Assembly (NCBI RefSeq): GCF_900107975.1
Contig: NZ_FNVF01000007.1
Location: forward strand, 255,616 to 319,615
Length of the DNA: 64,000 bases
Direction: 5' to 3'
Source of the DNA: Paenibacillus sp. UNC499MF
GTDB lineage: Bacteria; Bacillota; Bacilli; Paenibacillales; NBRC-103111
This document shows, one piece after another, positions 53,073 to 63,996 of the stretch (position 1 is its first letter; every line of letters begins with the position of its first letter). The position numbers and the translations under genes were made by a program. The notes below the pieces were generated by a model. It was not told the origin of the DNA and did no database searches. It saw only the letters and a program-made list of their open reading frames with translations.

Positions 53073-54233
53073 TTACACGTCTACCCACCGCTGGCTCTCA
53101 TGGCTTTGCAGAACCGCTTCGACGATTCTCATTACACCGCAAGCCTGGTTGAAGGTAGCGAACTTCGATCTCGTTTCATCCGTCTGGCGCGCTCTGCGCT
53201 TGCCGATGAGAGAGTAGTAGTCGAGCAGCAGGTTTTTGAGCGCATCGGGCCAGCCCTCTTCATGACCGCCGGGATAATGGGTGATGGAGGCGGCCTGGGA
53301 GCTCATCAGGCTCGCATCGCGCATCTGGATCTGATTGGGAACATCCCGGGAGCCGATCCACAGCCGGTTCGCTTCCTCCTGGTCCCAGCGCAGGGCGCCT
53401 TTTTCGGCGGAAATTTCGAAATACAGCTTGTTTTTGCGGCCGGGACTGACCTGGGAGATGCAGAAGACGCCTTTGGTGCCGTCCTCGAACCGGACCAGAA
53501 TGGACCCGAAATCCTCGGTGTCTACCTCGACGCGTTCGCAATCCTCGGGCTTGGGCGCCGCATTCGTGAACGTGGCCTGCTCGTCCGTGGGCTTATACCG
53601 CACGGGGTGCACGATACCAAGGTCCGCGAATACGGACACGATCCGCGTGCCTAGCACGTACTGGACGGTGTCGCACCAATGGGAACCGATGTCCGCCATC
53701 GCCCGGGAAGGCCCGTTCAGGCGCGAATCCATGCGCCAGTTATAATCCGTCTCGTACAGCAGCCAGTCCTGGAGGTAGCCGCCCAGCACATAGTGCGGCC
53801 TGCCGTATGTCCGGGAAGCGATCTGCTGCTTGATTTCCTCGACGAGGGGATAGTGGCGGTAAATAAACGCCACGCCGGCGACGAGACCTTTTTCACGCGC
53901 AAGCTTCTGCAGTTCATCCGACTCCTCGACGGTAACGGAGAGCGGCTTTTCGGACAAGACATGTTTGTCGGCAAGCAGAGCCGCCTTATTGAACGTATAG
54001 TGCAGATGATTGGGCGTGCAGTTGTGTACGACGTCGATATCCGGGTCCTGGATAAGCTCCATGGCATCTGAGTAATACATGGGAATCCGGTAGCGGGCCG
54101 CCGCTTCCTCCGCATGCGACAGCCTGGAAGAAGCGATCGCGACGACTTGAACCGATGGCACCCGCTGAAGGGCTTCGATGTGGGCCATGGCCGAGAATCC
54201 GGTCCCGATCACGCCGACTTTAATATCTCCCAT
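53073..54233 (-). CDS. Gfo/Idh/MocA family oxidoreductase
   Basis: The 386-residue NAD(P)-dependent oxidoreductase has an N-terminal Rossmann fold (VGVIGTGFSAMAHIEAL, near residue 5) and the conserved EKPLSVTVEE block with a Lys. The C-terminal domain includes GPSRAMADIGSHWCD, where the His is in the substrate pocket. Such enzymes act on sugars, inositols and related polyols; the substrate here is unknown. ATG 54233 follows AAAGAGGTG; a GTG three codons earlier is possible. Confidence 0.88.
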   Translation of the reverse strand: MGDIKVGVIGTGFSAMAHIEALQRVPSVQVVAIASSRLSHAEEAAARYRIPMYYSDAMELIQDPDIDVVHNCTPNHLHYTFNKAALLADKHVLSEKPLSVTVEESDELQKLAREKGLVAGVAFIYRHYPLVEEIKQQIASRTYGRPHYVLGGYLQDWLLYETDYNWRMDSRLNGPSRAMADIGSHWCDTVQYVLGTRIVSVFADLGIVHPVRYKPTDEQATFTNAAPKPEDCERVEVDTEDFGSILVRFEDGTKGVFCISQVSPGRKNKLYFEISAEKGALRWDQEEANRLWIGSRDVPNQIQMRDASLMSSQAASITHYPGGHEEGWPDALKNLLLDYYSLIGKRRARQTDETRSKFATFNQACGVMRIVEAVLQSHESQRWVDV

Positions 54234-54395
54234 TCGTTTCACCTCTTTAATTAGTCTGGTTTGCGGTTAACTGTGCTAATGTTCAACTCCCTGGAACAGG
54301 CAGAAGGTTAAAGATGCAACTTTTAATCTACTTTTACCCCAAAAAGCGCCGGATTGATTGAAGAACTGAAAAATTTCGGAAACCGGAGGGCTTTT

Positions 54396-55166
54396 ATGGA
54401 AGCGGTCATACGTGAAAAATTAAAGGAAATCGAAGAGAACGAGCAGGTCAAAGTCTTGTTTGCTGTAGAATCCGGAAGCCGCGCCTGGGGATTTCCTTCC
54501 ACAGACAGCGACTACGACGTCCGGTTTGTTTATGTCCGCAGACCGGAGTGGTACCTTTCCATCGATGACAAAAGAGACGTGATCGAAGTACCGATCAACG
54601 AGATGCTTGATATAAACGGCTGGGACATCCGCAAGGCGCTGAAGCTGTTCCGCAAATCGAATCCGCCTCTTATGGAATGGCTGATTTCGGATATCGTTTA
54701 TCAGGAAGCTTACGGCTTTAAGGAAGAGATGCTCCGCCTCCGCGGCGAGGTGTTCTCGCCCAAGGCGTCTCTTCATCATTATCTGAGCATGGCGAAGGGC
54801 AATTTCCGCGAATACCTCCAGAGGGACCAGGTCCGGATCAAAAAATATTTTTACGTGCTCCGTCCGATTCTGGCCTGCAAATGGATCGAGGAAAACGACA
54901 CGAACCCGCCTATTCTTTTTCAGGAGCTGGTTGACAGGCTTCTGCCCGAATCCGGATTGAGAGATGAGATCAATGAGCTTTTAAGGAGAAAAATAGCCGG
55001 GGAAGAGCTGGATCTCGAAGCAAAAGTCGAGGTGATTCACGCATTCATCGGCAAAGAGATCGAACATCTGACGGAGGTGGCCGCGGCAAGCAAGACGGAG
55101 CTGGCGGACCCGACGCCTCTGCTTGACGATCTATACCGCCGCTATTTAACTCTCGTCTGGAAATAA
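54396..55166 (+). CDS. Nucleotidyltransferase domain protein (YcgL / RlaP-like)
   Basis: The 256-residue protein has an N-terminal pol-beta-type nucleotidyltransferase motif, ESGSRAWGFPSTDSDYDVRFVYV, with the G-S and two Asp residues of the active site. Similarity is to B. subtilis YcgL and to the RNA-repair-associated family PF10127. Its substrate is unknown. ATG 54396 follows CGGAGGG by six bases, while the frame is open further upstream from a TTG. No partner gene for RNA repair is seen. Confidence 0.85.
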   Translation: MEAVIREKLKEIEENEQVKVLFAVESGSRAWGFPSTDSDYDVRFVYVRRPEWYLSIDDKRDVIEVPINEMLDINGWDIRKALKLFRKSNPPLMEWLISDIVYQEAYGFKEEMLRLRGEVFSPKASLHHYLSMAKGNFREYLQRDQVRIKKYFYVLRPILACKWIEENDTNPPILFQELVDRLLPESGLRDEINELLRRKIAGEELDLEAKVEVIHAFIGKEIEHLTEVAAASKTELADPTPLLDDLYRRYLTLVWK

Positions 55167-55204
55167 AATGCTAGATTTACGAACCGCATACCGCTTGTTT
55201 ACGG

Positions 55205-55232
55205 GAGCCTGGCGTCAGCCGGGCTCTTTTTT
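55205..55232 (+). terminator. Terminator after the nucleotidyltransferase gene
   Basis: GAGCCTGGC / GCCGGGCTC with a four-base loop (one G-U pair) is followed by six T residues. Confidence 0.88.
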
Positions 55233-55312
55233 ACGCGCAAAAGCATACCTCCCGCAACTCTCTCATATACTCTATCAGCAGCCAAATGATTGAATAATGC
55301 GGAGGGATTGTC

Positions 55313-56686
55313 ATGCTGAGAACGAAATTGTCCCATTTTCGCTTTACCCGGATCGCTCTTATTCTTCTACTTATTTTCGTTGCATTCCCCTCTATACAGC
55401 CTGTGCAAAAAGTTTATGGAGCCGAAGCGGACGCCGAACCGGCAGGAAATATTTATGAAGCGGTTAAAAGCGGAAGTAAGGTCGCCTCGGACCAAACCTA
55501 CGCGGTTCCAGACAAACCGACGGTCTATTTGACGTTCGATGACGGGCCGAGTAAATATACGCCGGAAGTGCTGGATATTTTGGGAAAAGAAGGCGTCCCC
55601 GCTTCCTTTTTTGTCGTCGGTGAGCATGTGGAGGATCATCCTGGGCTGGTCAAGCGGATCGTCTCCGAAGGCCATGCGCTCGGCAATCACAGCTACGATC
55701 ATACCTACAAGAAGCTTTATTCGGATTACAAAGGCTTCTGGAAACAGGTCGAGCAGACCGACCGGGCTATCGAGAAAGCGGCCGGTTTCCGGACCGGTTT
55801 GATGCGGGCTCCGGGAGGGACCGCCGAAAATTTCGATGCCTTCTACTTTTACTACATGAAGGAAGCGGGTTATACGCTGTACGACTGGGATATCGACAGC
55901 GAGGATTCTAAGCGTACGGGCGTCCCTGCGGCGGAAATTATCCGTTCGGTCCGTAAAGCTCCGCTTAAGCACGAGCTGACGGTTTTGTTTCATGACGGCA
56001 CCGGGCACAAGGAAACGGTAAAAGCGCTCCCGGAAGTCATCCGCTATTTCAGGGACAAGGGCTACGCGTTCGCGAAGCTGGACGACCGGGTGAAGCCCGC
56101 GCAGTTCCCCGTCCGCGAAGCCCGGCGGTGGCAGCGCAGCACCCCCGGCGAAGCGGACTTCGCCCGGACAGCCGCGGCGATGAGAGAGTGGGCCGCCGCC
56201 GTTTCCGGAGGGCGCCCGCCTGTCCTTTCCGGCGAAGAAGCGGCCGTGGGAGCGGGCTCTGTCCGGCCCCGGCAGGCGGAGCCCCGGCTTCCCCTGACGC
56301 TGACCGTAGACGGAAGAAGAACGGTGCTTCCGCCCGAACAGGCTCTTTTCCGGGAAGAGCGGCTGGAGGTGCTTCTGCGGGTGCTTGCACAGCAGTTGGG
56401 GGCCAAGGTCGACTGGAACCAGGCGGCCTCCACGGCGAGCATTGACTACGGATTCACCCGGCTGGACTACAATCTGCGCGACTATACCTTGTCGGTACGC
56501 CTATGGGCCGGGGTGACGGCCGTCTATCATCTGCCGAACATGCGCCTTCTAGACGGGAGTCTCTATGTTCCTCTCAGGAAGACGGTAGAGCTACTGGGCG
56601 GCGGTATACTGGACTATCACGCGGATGGAAGCGGGAGAGAAGTGACGATATCCGGGGGAACCGCTCTTTTTTCTAGCAAACTGTAA
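55313..56686 (+). CDS. Polysaccharide deacetylase with C-terminal stalk domain
   Basis: The 457-residue secreted enzyme has a signal peptide or N-terminal anchor (about 9-35), then a NodB deacetylase domain (about 60-260). It shows YLTFDDGPSKYTP (metal Asp), GNHSYDH (two His) and RAPGGTAENF. The C-terminal part (about 325-450) matches the copper-amine-oxidase-N-like stalk domain (LTVDGRRTVLPPEQ) often linked to Paenibacillus wall proteins. It probably acts on peptidoglycan or another N-acetyl polymer; the substrate is not defined. Confidence 0.9.
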   Translation: MLRTKLSHFRFTRIALILLLIFVAFPSIQPVQKVYGAEADAEPAGNIYEAVKSGSKVASDQTYAVPDKPTVYLTFDDGPSKYTPEVLDILGKEGVPASFFVVGEHVEDHPGLVKRIVSEGHALGNHSYDHTYKKLYSDYKGFWKQVEQTDRAIEKAAGFRTGLMRAPGGTAENFDAFYFYYMKEAGYTLYDWDIDSEDSKRTGVPAAEIIRSVRKAPLKHELTVLFHDGTGHKETVKALPEVIRYFRDKGYAFAKLDDRVKPAQFPVREARRWQRSTPGEADFARTAAAMREWAAAVSGGRPPVLSGEEAAVGAGSVRPRQAEPRLPLTLTVDGRRTVLPPEQALFREERLEVLLRVLAQQLGAKVDWNQAASTASIDYGFTRLDYNLRDYTLSVRLWAGVTAVYHLPNMRLLDGSLYVPLRKTVELLGGGILDYHADGSGREVTISGGTALFSSKL

Positions 56687-56748
56687 GTCTATTTCCATAG
56701 AGAACGGGGAACACTGGGAATATATCATTTCACTAGGAGGCTTTCCCC

Positions 56749-57729
56749 GTGATTTCCAATCGGACGTTCTTATTTGACCAGCCCCATACTCTTCTGCAAA
56801 AAGTAGTCGATCAAGTCGCCAAAGTCATCTTCGGCAAACGGGATACCATCGAGAAAAGCGTCATTGCCATGCTGTGCGGAGGCCATGTTCTTCTGGAGGA
56901 TGTGCCCGGCGTAGGCAAAACGCTGCTGGTCCGCAGTCTGGCGGCCACGGTGGGCTGCGGGTATAAAAGAATTCAGTGCACGCCGGATTTAATGCCGTCG
57001 GATATAACCGGAGTTTCCGTGTTCCAGCCGCAAACCGCCGCCTTCGAATTCAGGCCGGGACCGATTATGAATCCGGTCGTTCTGGCCGATGAGCTGAACC
57101 GTGCGCTGCCCAGGACACAGGCGGCCTTCCTGGAAGCGATGGAGGAGCGCAGCGTAACCGTGGACGGTGTCACTTACGAGCTTCCGAAGCCTTTTCTGCT
57201 CCTCGCCACGCAAAACCCGCTCGATCATGAAGGGACTTACCCCATTCCCGAAGCGCAGCTGGACCGCTTCATGATGAAGCTGTCGCTCGGCTATCCGGAG
57301 CACGGGGACGAAGTCGGCATGCTGGAACAGCAGCTTCAAAGACGGTCGCCGGACAACCTGAGGCCCGTTCTTCTGCAGGAGGAATGGGTGCAGCTGCAAA
57401 ACGAGGCAGCCACCGTCAACGTCGACGAGTCTCTGTGCGAATATATCGTAAGCCTTGCCGCGGCCACGAGGAGACATCCCGATCTGCGGCTTGGAGCCAG
57501 TCCCCGCGCATCGGCGGCCTTGATGCGGGCCGCCCAGGCCAGGGCGCTGATGCAGGGCCGCCGCTACGTCGTGCCCGATGACATCAAATTTTTGGCGGTG
57601 CCCGTATTCGCCCACCGGCTGCTGCCCTCGACCGACGCGCTTATCGGCGGCAGGAGCCCGCGCGCCGCGGTAGAAGCGGCCATTGCATCCGTGCCGATTC
57701 CCGTGCTGCGCTTTGCGGCTGTCCGCTAG
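56749..57729 (+). CDS. MoxR family AAA ATPase
   Basis: The 326-residue ATPase has Walker A DVPGVGKTLL, Walker B FRPGPIMNPVVLADELNR and sensor-1 LLATQNPLDHEGTYPIPEAQ. Sensor 2 is in the C-terminal lid. MoxR ATPases are chaperones, and the gene is regularly followed by DUF58 and transglutaminase genes, as here. The start is a GTG with CTAGGAGG upstream. First gene of an operon that probably continues to the transglutaminase gene. Confidence 0.94.
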   Translation: MISNRTFLFDQPHTLLQKVVDQVAKVIFGKRDTIEKSVIAMLCGGHVLLEDVPGVGKTLLVRSLAATVGCGYKRIQCTPDLMPSDITGVSVFQPQTAAFEFRPGPIMNPVVLADELNRALPRTQAAFLEAMEERSVTVDGVTYELPKPFLLLATQNPLDHEGTYPIPEAQLDRFMMKLSLGYPEHGDEVGMLEQQLQRRSPDNLRPVLLQEEWVQLQNEAATVNVDESLCEYIVSLAAATRRHPDLRLGASPRASAALMRAAQARALMQGRRYVVPDDIKFLAVPVFAHRLLPSTDALIGGRSPRAAVEAAIASVPIPVLRFAAVR

Positions 57730-57738
57730 GAGAACGCC

Positions 57739-59602
57739 ATGATGAAATCTTGGCTGAATCTGGCGGGGAGTGTTGCGGGAGCGGCGGGGGCGCACGCCTT
57801 TTACCTCGTATTCGGGGGATTGGCTCCCCTGATCATCGAGTGCCTGCTGTGGGCGAATGCGGTCTCCGGCGCTTCCGTCCTGTTCTTCACGCTTAACGGG
57901 GCGGAGGTTTCACGCAGTCTCGGGGCGCCCCGGCTTTTTGCCGGTCAGAAGGCGGAAGTTAAGCTTGTCGTGGCTCAGCGTTCTCTGCTGCCCGTATGCT
58001 GGATGGTTGTCCGCGAACACTGGGTGCATGAGGGGCGGGAAGAGACCAGCAGCAAGTCGCTGCTTTGTTTTCCCTGGATCTCGCCTGTTGTTTCGCTTTC
58101 ATACAGCATGGACGCCGTAGAGAGGGGAAAGTATGTTTTGGAGCGGACAGAGCTGCTTTGCGGGGATCTGTTCGGACTGTTCACCAAAAGGCGCGTCGTG
58201 AAAACGGAGGCCGCCTTCACGGTCTATCCGGTGCCCGATTCATTCGGGCTGCGCGGAGCGGCGGGTGCGGAAAGCGATAGCCGCGGGAAGCTTTCCCGGC
58301 ACCTTACGAGCGGCACATCGGCTGGCGTCCGCGCCTACACCGCGGGAGATCCCATGTCATGGATCGATTGGAAAGCGACTGCCCGCAGGGGCTCGCTGCA
58401 GACGCAGGTGCGCACCGGAGCCGTTAAGCCGTCCCGGATCATCGTGCTCGACACGGATCCGGGCTGCGGGGGAGCGGACACCGGGTGCGGCTGCACGCTT
58501 TCGCCGGGCAAGGGCGGGAAAGGCCGGAAAGGCGGAAGAGGCCAGAACAGCATAACCGATATGGCCGGTATGATCGGTATAAGGGGCATAAACGGCATGA
58601 CCGGAGCGGGCGGCTTCGGCGGCAAGCGCGGAGAATCCGCTGAGAGCGGCAAGAACAGTCCGATCGGGAAACCGGATACCGCTCCGGGAGATTGGAGTGA
58701 TCCGGGTAGAACGGATAAACAGCCGCAAGCAAACCGCCGGCCCGGTTTCGGCAGAAGCAATTCCACCCGTGGCAATTACCCGGCATCCGGCCCTTGCCCT
58801 CGCGGACAGGCCATGCTGGAAAAGCGGATCCGGATCGCCGCCTATGCCGTCCTTGAACCGGAAACGGGAACCGGCGGGATCGTTACAGGAACCTCTTTCC
58901 GGGACAAAGCCGTACTTGCTCAAACGGACCAGCCGTATAGTTATCCGCGTTACCAGGGCGCATCCCCGCTCAATCCGGAAAACGGTGCCCCGGCTCCATT
59001 TGCAAACGCATCGCTGGAACTGTTGGCGGCCGTCCGTGGCGAGACAGGCAAAGGGGTTTTACATGCTGCGCAAAGAACATGCTTCCAGAGCCCCGGGCGT
59101 TACGCTGCTCTATCTGACTTCACGATTGGATGAAGCCTTAATAGTCTGTGCAATGGAACTGCTTGCCGCAAGACGGCCTCTGCAGATTGTGTACGTTTCA
59201 CAATCGCCCGAGCTTACGCCTCCGGAGCAAAGAAGACTCTCCGTGCTGCGTGAAGCCGGGGTGGAGGCGGCCTGCTTTGCCGCCGCGGAAGATGACAGGG
59301 CCGCCGAAACGCCTGTTGCGGGACGCAGACTAGGCGCAAACAAATCCGGCCCGGCCGTGAGCAAACGAACATTTTTCACGAAAAAAGAAAAAGCGAAACA
59401 GTCAAATATTTCTGATACGGCGGCCGATAGTTCCACGGTTGCTCAGGGAATAGAGAGATCCGGCAGTGACGCTTATCCATGGGCGGCATCCGGGTCGTCC
59501 GGCAGCGCTGATTTTTTCAATGAGTCTTCGTCTGTCCCTCGCAGCTTCGCGGAAAATAAAGAGAAGCCTAAAGAAGGGGGGACGGAAGATGCGATCGGCT
59601 AA
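57739..59602 (+). CDS. DUF58 family protein interrupted by a frameshift
   Basis: From 57739 the frame has two N-terminal membrane segments (about 10-50) and the DUF58 core SAGVRAYTAGDPMSWIDWKATAR, with a low-complexity Gly-rich insert after it (about residues 255-350). The open frame ends at 59133, but the family-typical C-terminal continuation (MLRKEHASRAPGVTLLYLTSR, then LDEALIVCAMELLAARRPLQ) is in the next frame, reaching 59602. The switch point is the run AAAGGGGTTTT (59050-59060). Removing one G restores a continuous protein. It could be a real mutation, a sequencing error in a homopolymer or a programmed frameshift. Confidence 0.75.
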
Positions 59603-62399
59603 AAATATTTCATCCTATGGAGCTGCGGGTTCCGGGATTTCGTCTGAAAAGCATAAAGCTCCCGGACGCCTCGTTGAGAACGGGAAGCGGGAAGAGACCA
59701 CATGGGTACGGGACGCTGCGCTAACGGTGATTTGGTACATGCTTCTGCTCGAATGGCTGAATCCGCTTGCTCTCGGAGCCGGCGGATTCCAGCCTTTCGG
59801 CATCCAGCCTTATGCGGTCATGTTCGGCTATTTCCTGCTGCTCTCGGCCGGCGTACGTTCTTTTGCGCTCTTGTGGATTCTTAATCTGGCGGGGATGGCG
59901 GCCGTTTCCGGGTATCAGTTTCAGAAAGAACTTTTCCCTTTCGGCGCTTGGCCGCTTCGGCTTTGGGACCAGTTATCGATGGACCTCGGCTATGCGGCGT
60001 CCGGCCAGCTCGGCGCACTTAGCGGGTTGACCGAATCCCTGCTGTTTCTGTTGGGTGCGGCCGCTTTTATTTCGGCATCCCATCAACTGCTGCTGCACCG
60101 GCAAAACGGGGCCTGGTTTGCAGCCGCAACCGGCGGTTATTTAATGCTCCTCCAAATCGGCCTCGGCATCGACACAACGCCCGGCTTGATCCGCACGGGG
60201 GCGCTTGGACTGCTTCTGCTTGCAGGCCTGACGGTTCCCCGTCTGCGGAGACAATTCGGCATCACCGTAACCGGCCGCGGGGGGTCTTTGCCGTGGACGG
60301 GCATCAGTTTGTTGGCTGCGGCGGTTTTCTATGCGGCGGGAAACTGGGCAGCGGGCGAAGGCGGATCGGCTGAAAAAATGAAACCCCTGAGCTTGTCCGC
60401 CGCCGCAGACAAGTGGGCTTCGCTTATGCGCGGGCATACGGCCACGGGTCCGGGTGCCGGACAAACCAACGGCTCGTCCCTGAGAATTTCAGGATATGGA
60501 GCCGATGATTCCGTGCTGGGCGGCGCTCTGATTTCAGACAACCGGGTTGTGTTTACCGCCCGGACGCCGGTTCGCACGTATTGGCGCGGGGAGGCCAAAA
60601 GCGTCTATGACGGGCGCGGCTGGTCCCAGCCTTCCGGCACGCTCCGTCCGGCATTCCCGACTTTGTCGGGGCAGACGGAGTCGGCGGGGAGGGATGGGAC
60701 GGTATCTGTGGACGGCGGCGTGTCACTCGAAGGAATTGAAGCGGGAGCGGCCGGAGCCGGAGACGGGGACGGGCAGCCGGCAACGGGAAGCACTGCGGCT
60801 TCGTCGTTTGTGGAATCCTATGCCCCTGATGCCTTAAATGCCTCAGATGCCGCCGTTATCGCAGCCTCTCCAAAAATCCCTTTTACTCAGGAGATCACGG
60901 GGCTCTCGGGGCAATTGGGGATGCAGTTGTTTGCCGGAGGCAAAATGTTGAAGCTCGAAGAAGCAAGAAATACATCCGGCGAACCCGTGGAGCCGGGGGC
61001 CTTCTGGCTGAATGACGAAAGCGGCAAAGTCGCCCTCCCCGTCACGGATGAACCGCTGCAATCCTACCGTGTGACGGTTACGCGGTTTGCATTCGGCAGG
61101 GACTGGTCCATGCCCGATCCGGGCCCGCAAGCGTCGTCTTTTACGCCGGTGAGCGATGCCGAGATCAGAAGCGGACTGCGCAGCAGTGCGGGTGGCACGG
61201 AGAATGGCGGGGATGGCAGAAGGGATCGGGCCGTGGGCGATAATGCCGGCGGTACGGGGGCCGCAGTAGGTGGCTCCGGTCCAGGTAACAGTAGGGGAAA
61301 CCCCAATGGTACGGGAACCACAGGTGAAAACTCTAGCCCAGCAGCGAATAAAAGCCGAGGAGCCGGCGGCACAAACGTCAGCGGCGGCCTTCGTGAAACT
61401 GTAGACGCCGAAGCCGGAAGTCCCGAACGGGGCACGCATGCTTCGGCTTCCCCCACCGGGCTCTCCGCTTATCTTCAGCTCCCGGACCGGCTGCCGCAGC
61501 GCGTCCGCGACCTTGCGGAGCGTGTGACTGCCGCCGGCGGGCAAGACCCTCTCGCGGCGGCGCTTGCGCTGGAGCGGTACCTCCGCACGGAGTACCGCTA
61601 CAGCATGGACAAGCCGACGCTTCCCGCCGCCGGCGAAGACTTTGTCGACCACTTCCTGTTCGTCGACAAGCTGGGGTACTGCGACCATTTCTCGTCGGCT
61701 ATGGTCGTCATGCTGCGCGCGGCGGGCATTCCCGCCCGCTGGGTCAAAGGCTTCGCCCCCGGCGAAGCGGGCGAGCGCGGCACGGACGGCAGCCTAGCGG
61801 TAACCGTCCGCAGCCGCGACGCCCACTCGTGGGCCGAAGCGTACATCCCGGGCGCCGGCTGGCTCGCGTTCGAGCCGACGCCCGGCTTCGCGGCTCCGTT
61901 CGGCACCGGAGCCGAGGCCGTGCCCGCAGCCGTTTCCTCACCGGAAGAGGAAACAGCCGCCGCGGACACGGCAAGCCCTTGGGCAGCGCAGCTGCTGCCC
62001 GCACTTGCCCGGGCGGCCGATTCGCCGGCCGCCCTCGGTTCGGCCGCGCTGCTCATGCTGCTGGGCGCGGCCTGGCTGCTGCGGCGCTTCCGTCCGCGCC
62101 GCGCATCCTATGCGCCGCTGCGCAGGAGCGCGGGGCTCCGCCGCGGCACGGGCAGCACGGCGCTGATGGAGCGGCTGTGGCTGAAAGTGTTCCGCAGCCA
62201 CGGCCGCCCGGCGCCGCAGCAGACTCTCCGCGAGTACGTCGCGGGGCTCGCGGAGCTTGATCCCGGCCGCCGCCGGGCGCTGGAGGAATTTGCCGCTTTG
62301 TACGAGGAAGTCCGCTACGACCGCAGCGGTGCCGGGATTATCGGCAAAGGGCGTATTTTAGATCTTTGGAAGCGGATCAAAGGCGGGGGTATGCCTTGA
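59589..62399 (+). CDS. Transglutaminase-like membrane protein
   Basis: The 936-residue protein starts at ATG 59589 (AAGGGGGGACGG upstream), overlapping the end of the DUF58 frame. About seven to eight helices at the N-terminus (residues about 45-260) are followed by a long extracellular region and a transglutaminase-core domain (about 640-780). Cys698 (GYCDHFSSA), His746 (DAHSWAEAY) and Glu762 (FEPTPGF) form the catalytic set. A helix near 830 and a cytosolic tail follow. Gly/Ser/Thr-rich insertions (about 530-610) occur before the core. Confidence 0.9.
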   Translation: MRSAKNISSYGAAGSGISSEKHKAPGRLVENGKREETTWVRDAALTVIWYMLLLEWLNPLALGAGGFQPFGIQPYAVMFGYFLLLSAGVRSFALLWILNLAGMAAVSGYQFQKELFPFGAWPLRLWDQLSMDLGYAASGQLGALSGLTESLLFLLGAAAFISASHQLLLHRQNGAWFAAATGGYLMLLQIGLGIDTTPGLIRTGALGLLLLAGLTVPRLRRQFGITVTGRGGSLPWTGISLLAAAVFYAAGNWAAGEGGSAEKMKPLSLSAAADKWASLMRGHTATGPGAGQTNGSSLRISGYGADDSVLGGALISDNRVVFTARTPVRTYWRGEAKSVYDGRGWSQPSGTLRPAFPTLSGQTESAGRDGTVSVDGGVSLEGIEAGAAGAGDGDGQPATGSTAASSFVESYAPDALNASDAAVIAASPKIPFTQEITGLSGQLGMQLFAGGKMLKLEEARNTSGEPVEPGAFWLNDESGKVALPVTDEPLQSYRVTVTRFAFGRDWSMPDPGPQASSFTPVSDAEIRSGLRSSAGGTENGGDGRRDRAVGDNAGGTGAAVGGSGPGNSRGNPNGTGTTGENSSPAANKSRGAGGTNVSGGLRETVDAEAGSPERGTHASASPTGLSAYLQLPDRLPQRVRDLAERVTAAGGQDPLAAALALERYLRTEYRYSMDKPTLPAAGEDFVDHFLFVDKLGYCDHFSSAMVVMLRAAGIPARWVKGFAPGEAGERGTDGSLAVTVRSRDAHSWAEAYIPGAGWLAFEPTPGFAAPFGTGAEAVPAAVSSPEEETAAADTASPWAAQLLPALARAADSPAALGSAALLMLLGAAWLLRRFRPRRASYAPLRRSAGLRRGTGSTALMERLWLKVFRSHGRPAPQQTLREYVAGLAELDPGRRRALEEFAALYEEVRYDRSGAGIIGKGRILDLWKRIKGGGMP

Positions 62400-62451
62400 T
62401 TCATCCGCCTTTGTTATATATAATGATCAAGATTATACTAGGAGGCGGACC

Positions 62452-63996
62452 ATGGATATCCAAAAAACACACGAATTAATTGTCGTTTTAGACTTCGGCG
62501 GGCAGTACAATCAGCTGATCGCCAGACGCATTCGCGACCTTGGCGTTTACAGCGAATTGCTCCCTTACAATACTTCAGCGGACAAAATCCGCGAACTGAA
62601 CCCGAAAGGGATCGTTTTCTCGGGCGGACCGGTCAGCGTATACGGAGAAGGTTCTCCGGTTGTAGACCCTGGTGTGTATGATCTCGGCATTCCGATCATG
62701 GGCATTTGCTACGGCATGCAGATGATCGCGCACCAGTTGAACGGTAAAGTAGAGCGCGCCGTTACGCGCGAATACGGCAAATCGGAAGTTGAATTCCAGT
62801 CTCACAGCCGTCTTGCGAAAAATCTGGATTCCAAGCAAGTCGTTTGGATGAGCCACGGGGACCATGTCTGCGATCTGCCGGAAGGCTTCGTTCTTGACGC
62901 AAGCACGGAAACATGTCCGATCGCGGCGATGAGCCATCCGGACAAAAATATCGTGGCCGTACAGTTCCACCCGGAAGTCCGTCACTCGGCGCAGGGCAAC
63001 GAAATGATCCGCAACTTCATTTTCGATATTTGCGGCTGCACAGGTGACTGGAGCATGGAAAGCTTCATCGAAGACACGATCCGCGATATCCGCGAACAAG
63101 TCGGCGACCGTAAAGTGCTGTGCGCACTCAGCGGCGGCGTAGATTCCTCCGTTGTAGCCATTTTGATCCATAAAGCGATCGGAGATCAACTGACCTGCAT
63201 GTTTATCGATCACGGCCTGCTCCGTAAGGACGAAGCCGAAAGCGTAATGGAGACTTTTGTAGGCAAATTCGATATGCATGTTGTCAAAATCGACGCTCGC
63301 GACCGTTTCCTCGGCAAACTGGCCGGAGTAAGCGATCCGGAGCAGAAGCGTAAAATCATCGGCAACGAGTTTATCCGCGTCTTCGAAGAAGAATCCGCAC
63401 AGCTGGGCGACTTCGCTTTCCTCGCTCAAGGTACGCTGTATACGGATATTGTCGAGAGCGGCACGGCAACGGCTCACACAATCAAATCTCACCACAACGT
63501 AGGCGGACTTCCCGAAGACATGAAGTTCCAGCTTGTCGAGCCTCTTAAGGCGCTCTTCAAGGACGAAGTGCGCAAAGTGGGCGAAGAATGCGGACTTCCG
63601 GGCGCCATCGTATGGCGTCAGCCGTTCCCGGGTCCGGGTCTTGCGATCCGTGTTCTAGGCGAAGTGACGGAAGAGAAGCTGAAAATCGTCCGCGATTCCG
63701 ACGCGATCCTCCGCGAAGAAATTGCCAAAGCCGGTCTCGACCGTGAGATCTGGCAGTACTTCACGGCTCTTCCTAACATGAAGAGTGTGGGTGTTATGGG
63801 CGATGCCCGGACATACTCTTACACAGTAGGTATCCGTGCCGTTACATCTATTGATGGTATGACAGCCGACTGGGCGCGCATTCCTTGGGATGTCCTGGAG
63901 AAAATCTCCGTGCGGATCGTCAACGAAGTGGACAACGTCAACCGTATTGTCTACGACGTAACGTCGAAACCGCCAGCAACGATCGAGTGGGAATAG
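62452..63996 (+). CDS. guaA: GMP synthase (glutamine-hydrolysing)
   Basis: GuaA makes GMP from XMP, ATP and glutamine. The 514-residue protein has an N-terminal glutamine amidotransferase domain (catalytic Cys in [10 protein letters not shown], His in QFHPEV) and an ATP-PPase domain (LSGGVDSSV). The C-terminal dimerisation domain ends [17 protein letters not shown], the usual family end, so the gene is complete in the window. AGGAGG lies just before the ATG. No purine riboswitch is seen in the 52-bp gap. Confidence 0.97.
   Translation: MDIQKTHELIVVLDFGGQYNQLIARRIRDLGVYSELLPYNTSADKIRELNPKGIVFSGGPVSVYGEGSPVVDPGVYDLGIPIMGICYGMQMIAHQLNGKVERAVTREYGKSEVEFQSHSRLAKNLDSKQVVWMSHGDHVCDLPEGFVLDASTETCPIAAMSHPDKNIVAVQFHPEVRHSAQGNEMIRNFIFDICGCTGDWSMESFIEDTIRDIREQVGDRKVLCALSGGVDSSVVAILIHKAIGDQLTCMFIDHGLLRKDEAESVMETFVGKFDMHVVKIDARDRFLGKLAGVSDPEQKRKIIGNEFIRVFEEESAQLGDFAFLAQGTLYTDIVESGTATAHTIKSHHNVGGLPEDMKFQLVEPLKALFKDEVRKVGEECGLPGAIVWRQPFPGPGLAIRVLGEVTEEKLKIVRDSDAILREEIAKAGLDREIWQYFTALPNMKSVGVMGDARTYSYTVGIRAVTSIDGMTADWARIPWDVLEKISVRIVNEVDNVNRIVYDVTSKPPATIEWE

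Noticed and set aside
62400..62451. Purine riboswitch upstream of guaA
   Set aside because: The gap of 52 bp is too short for the aptamer and contains only a promoter-like AT-rich stretch and the ribosome-binding site.
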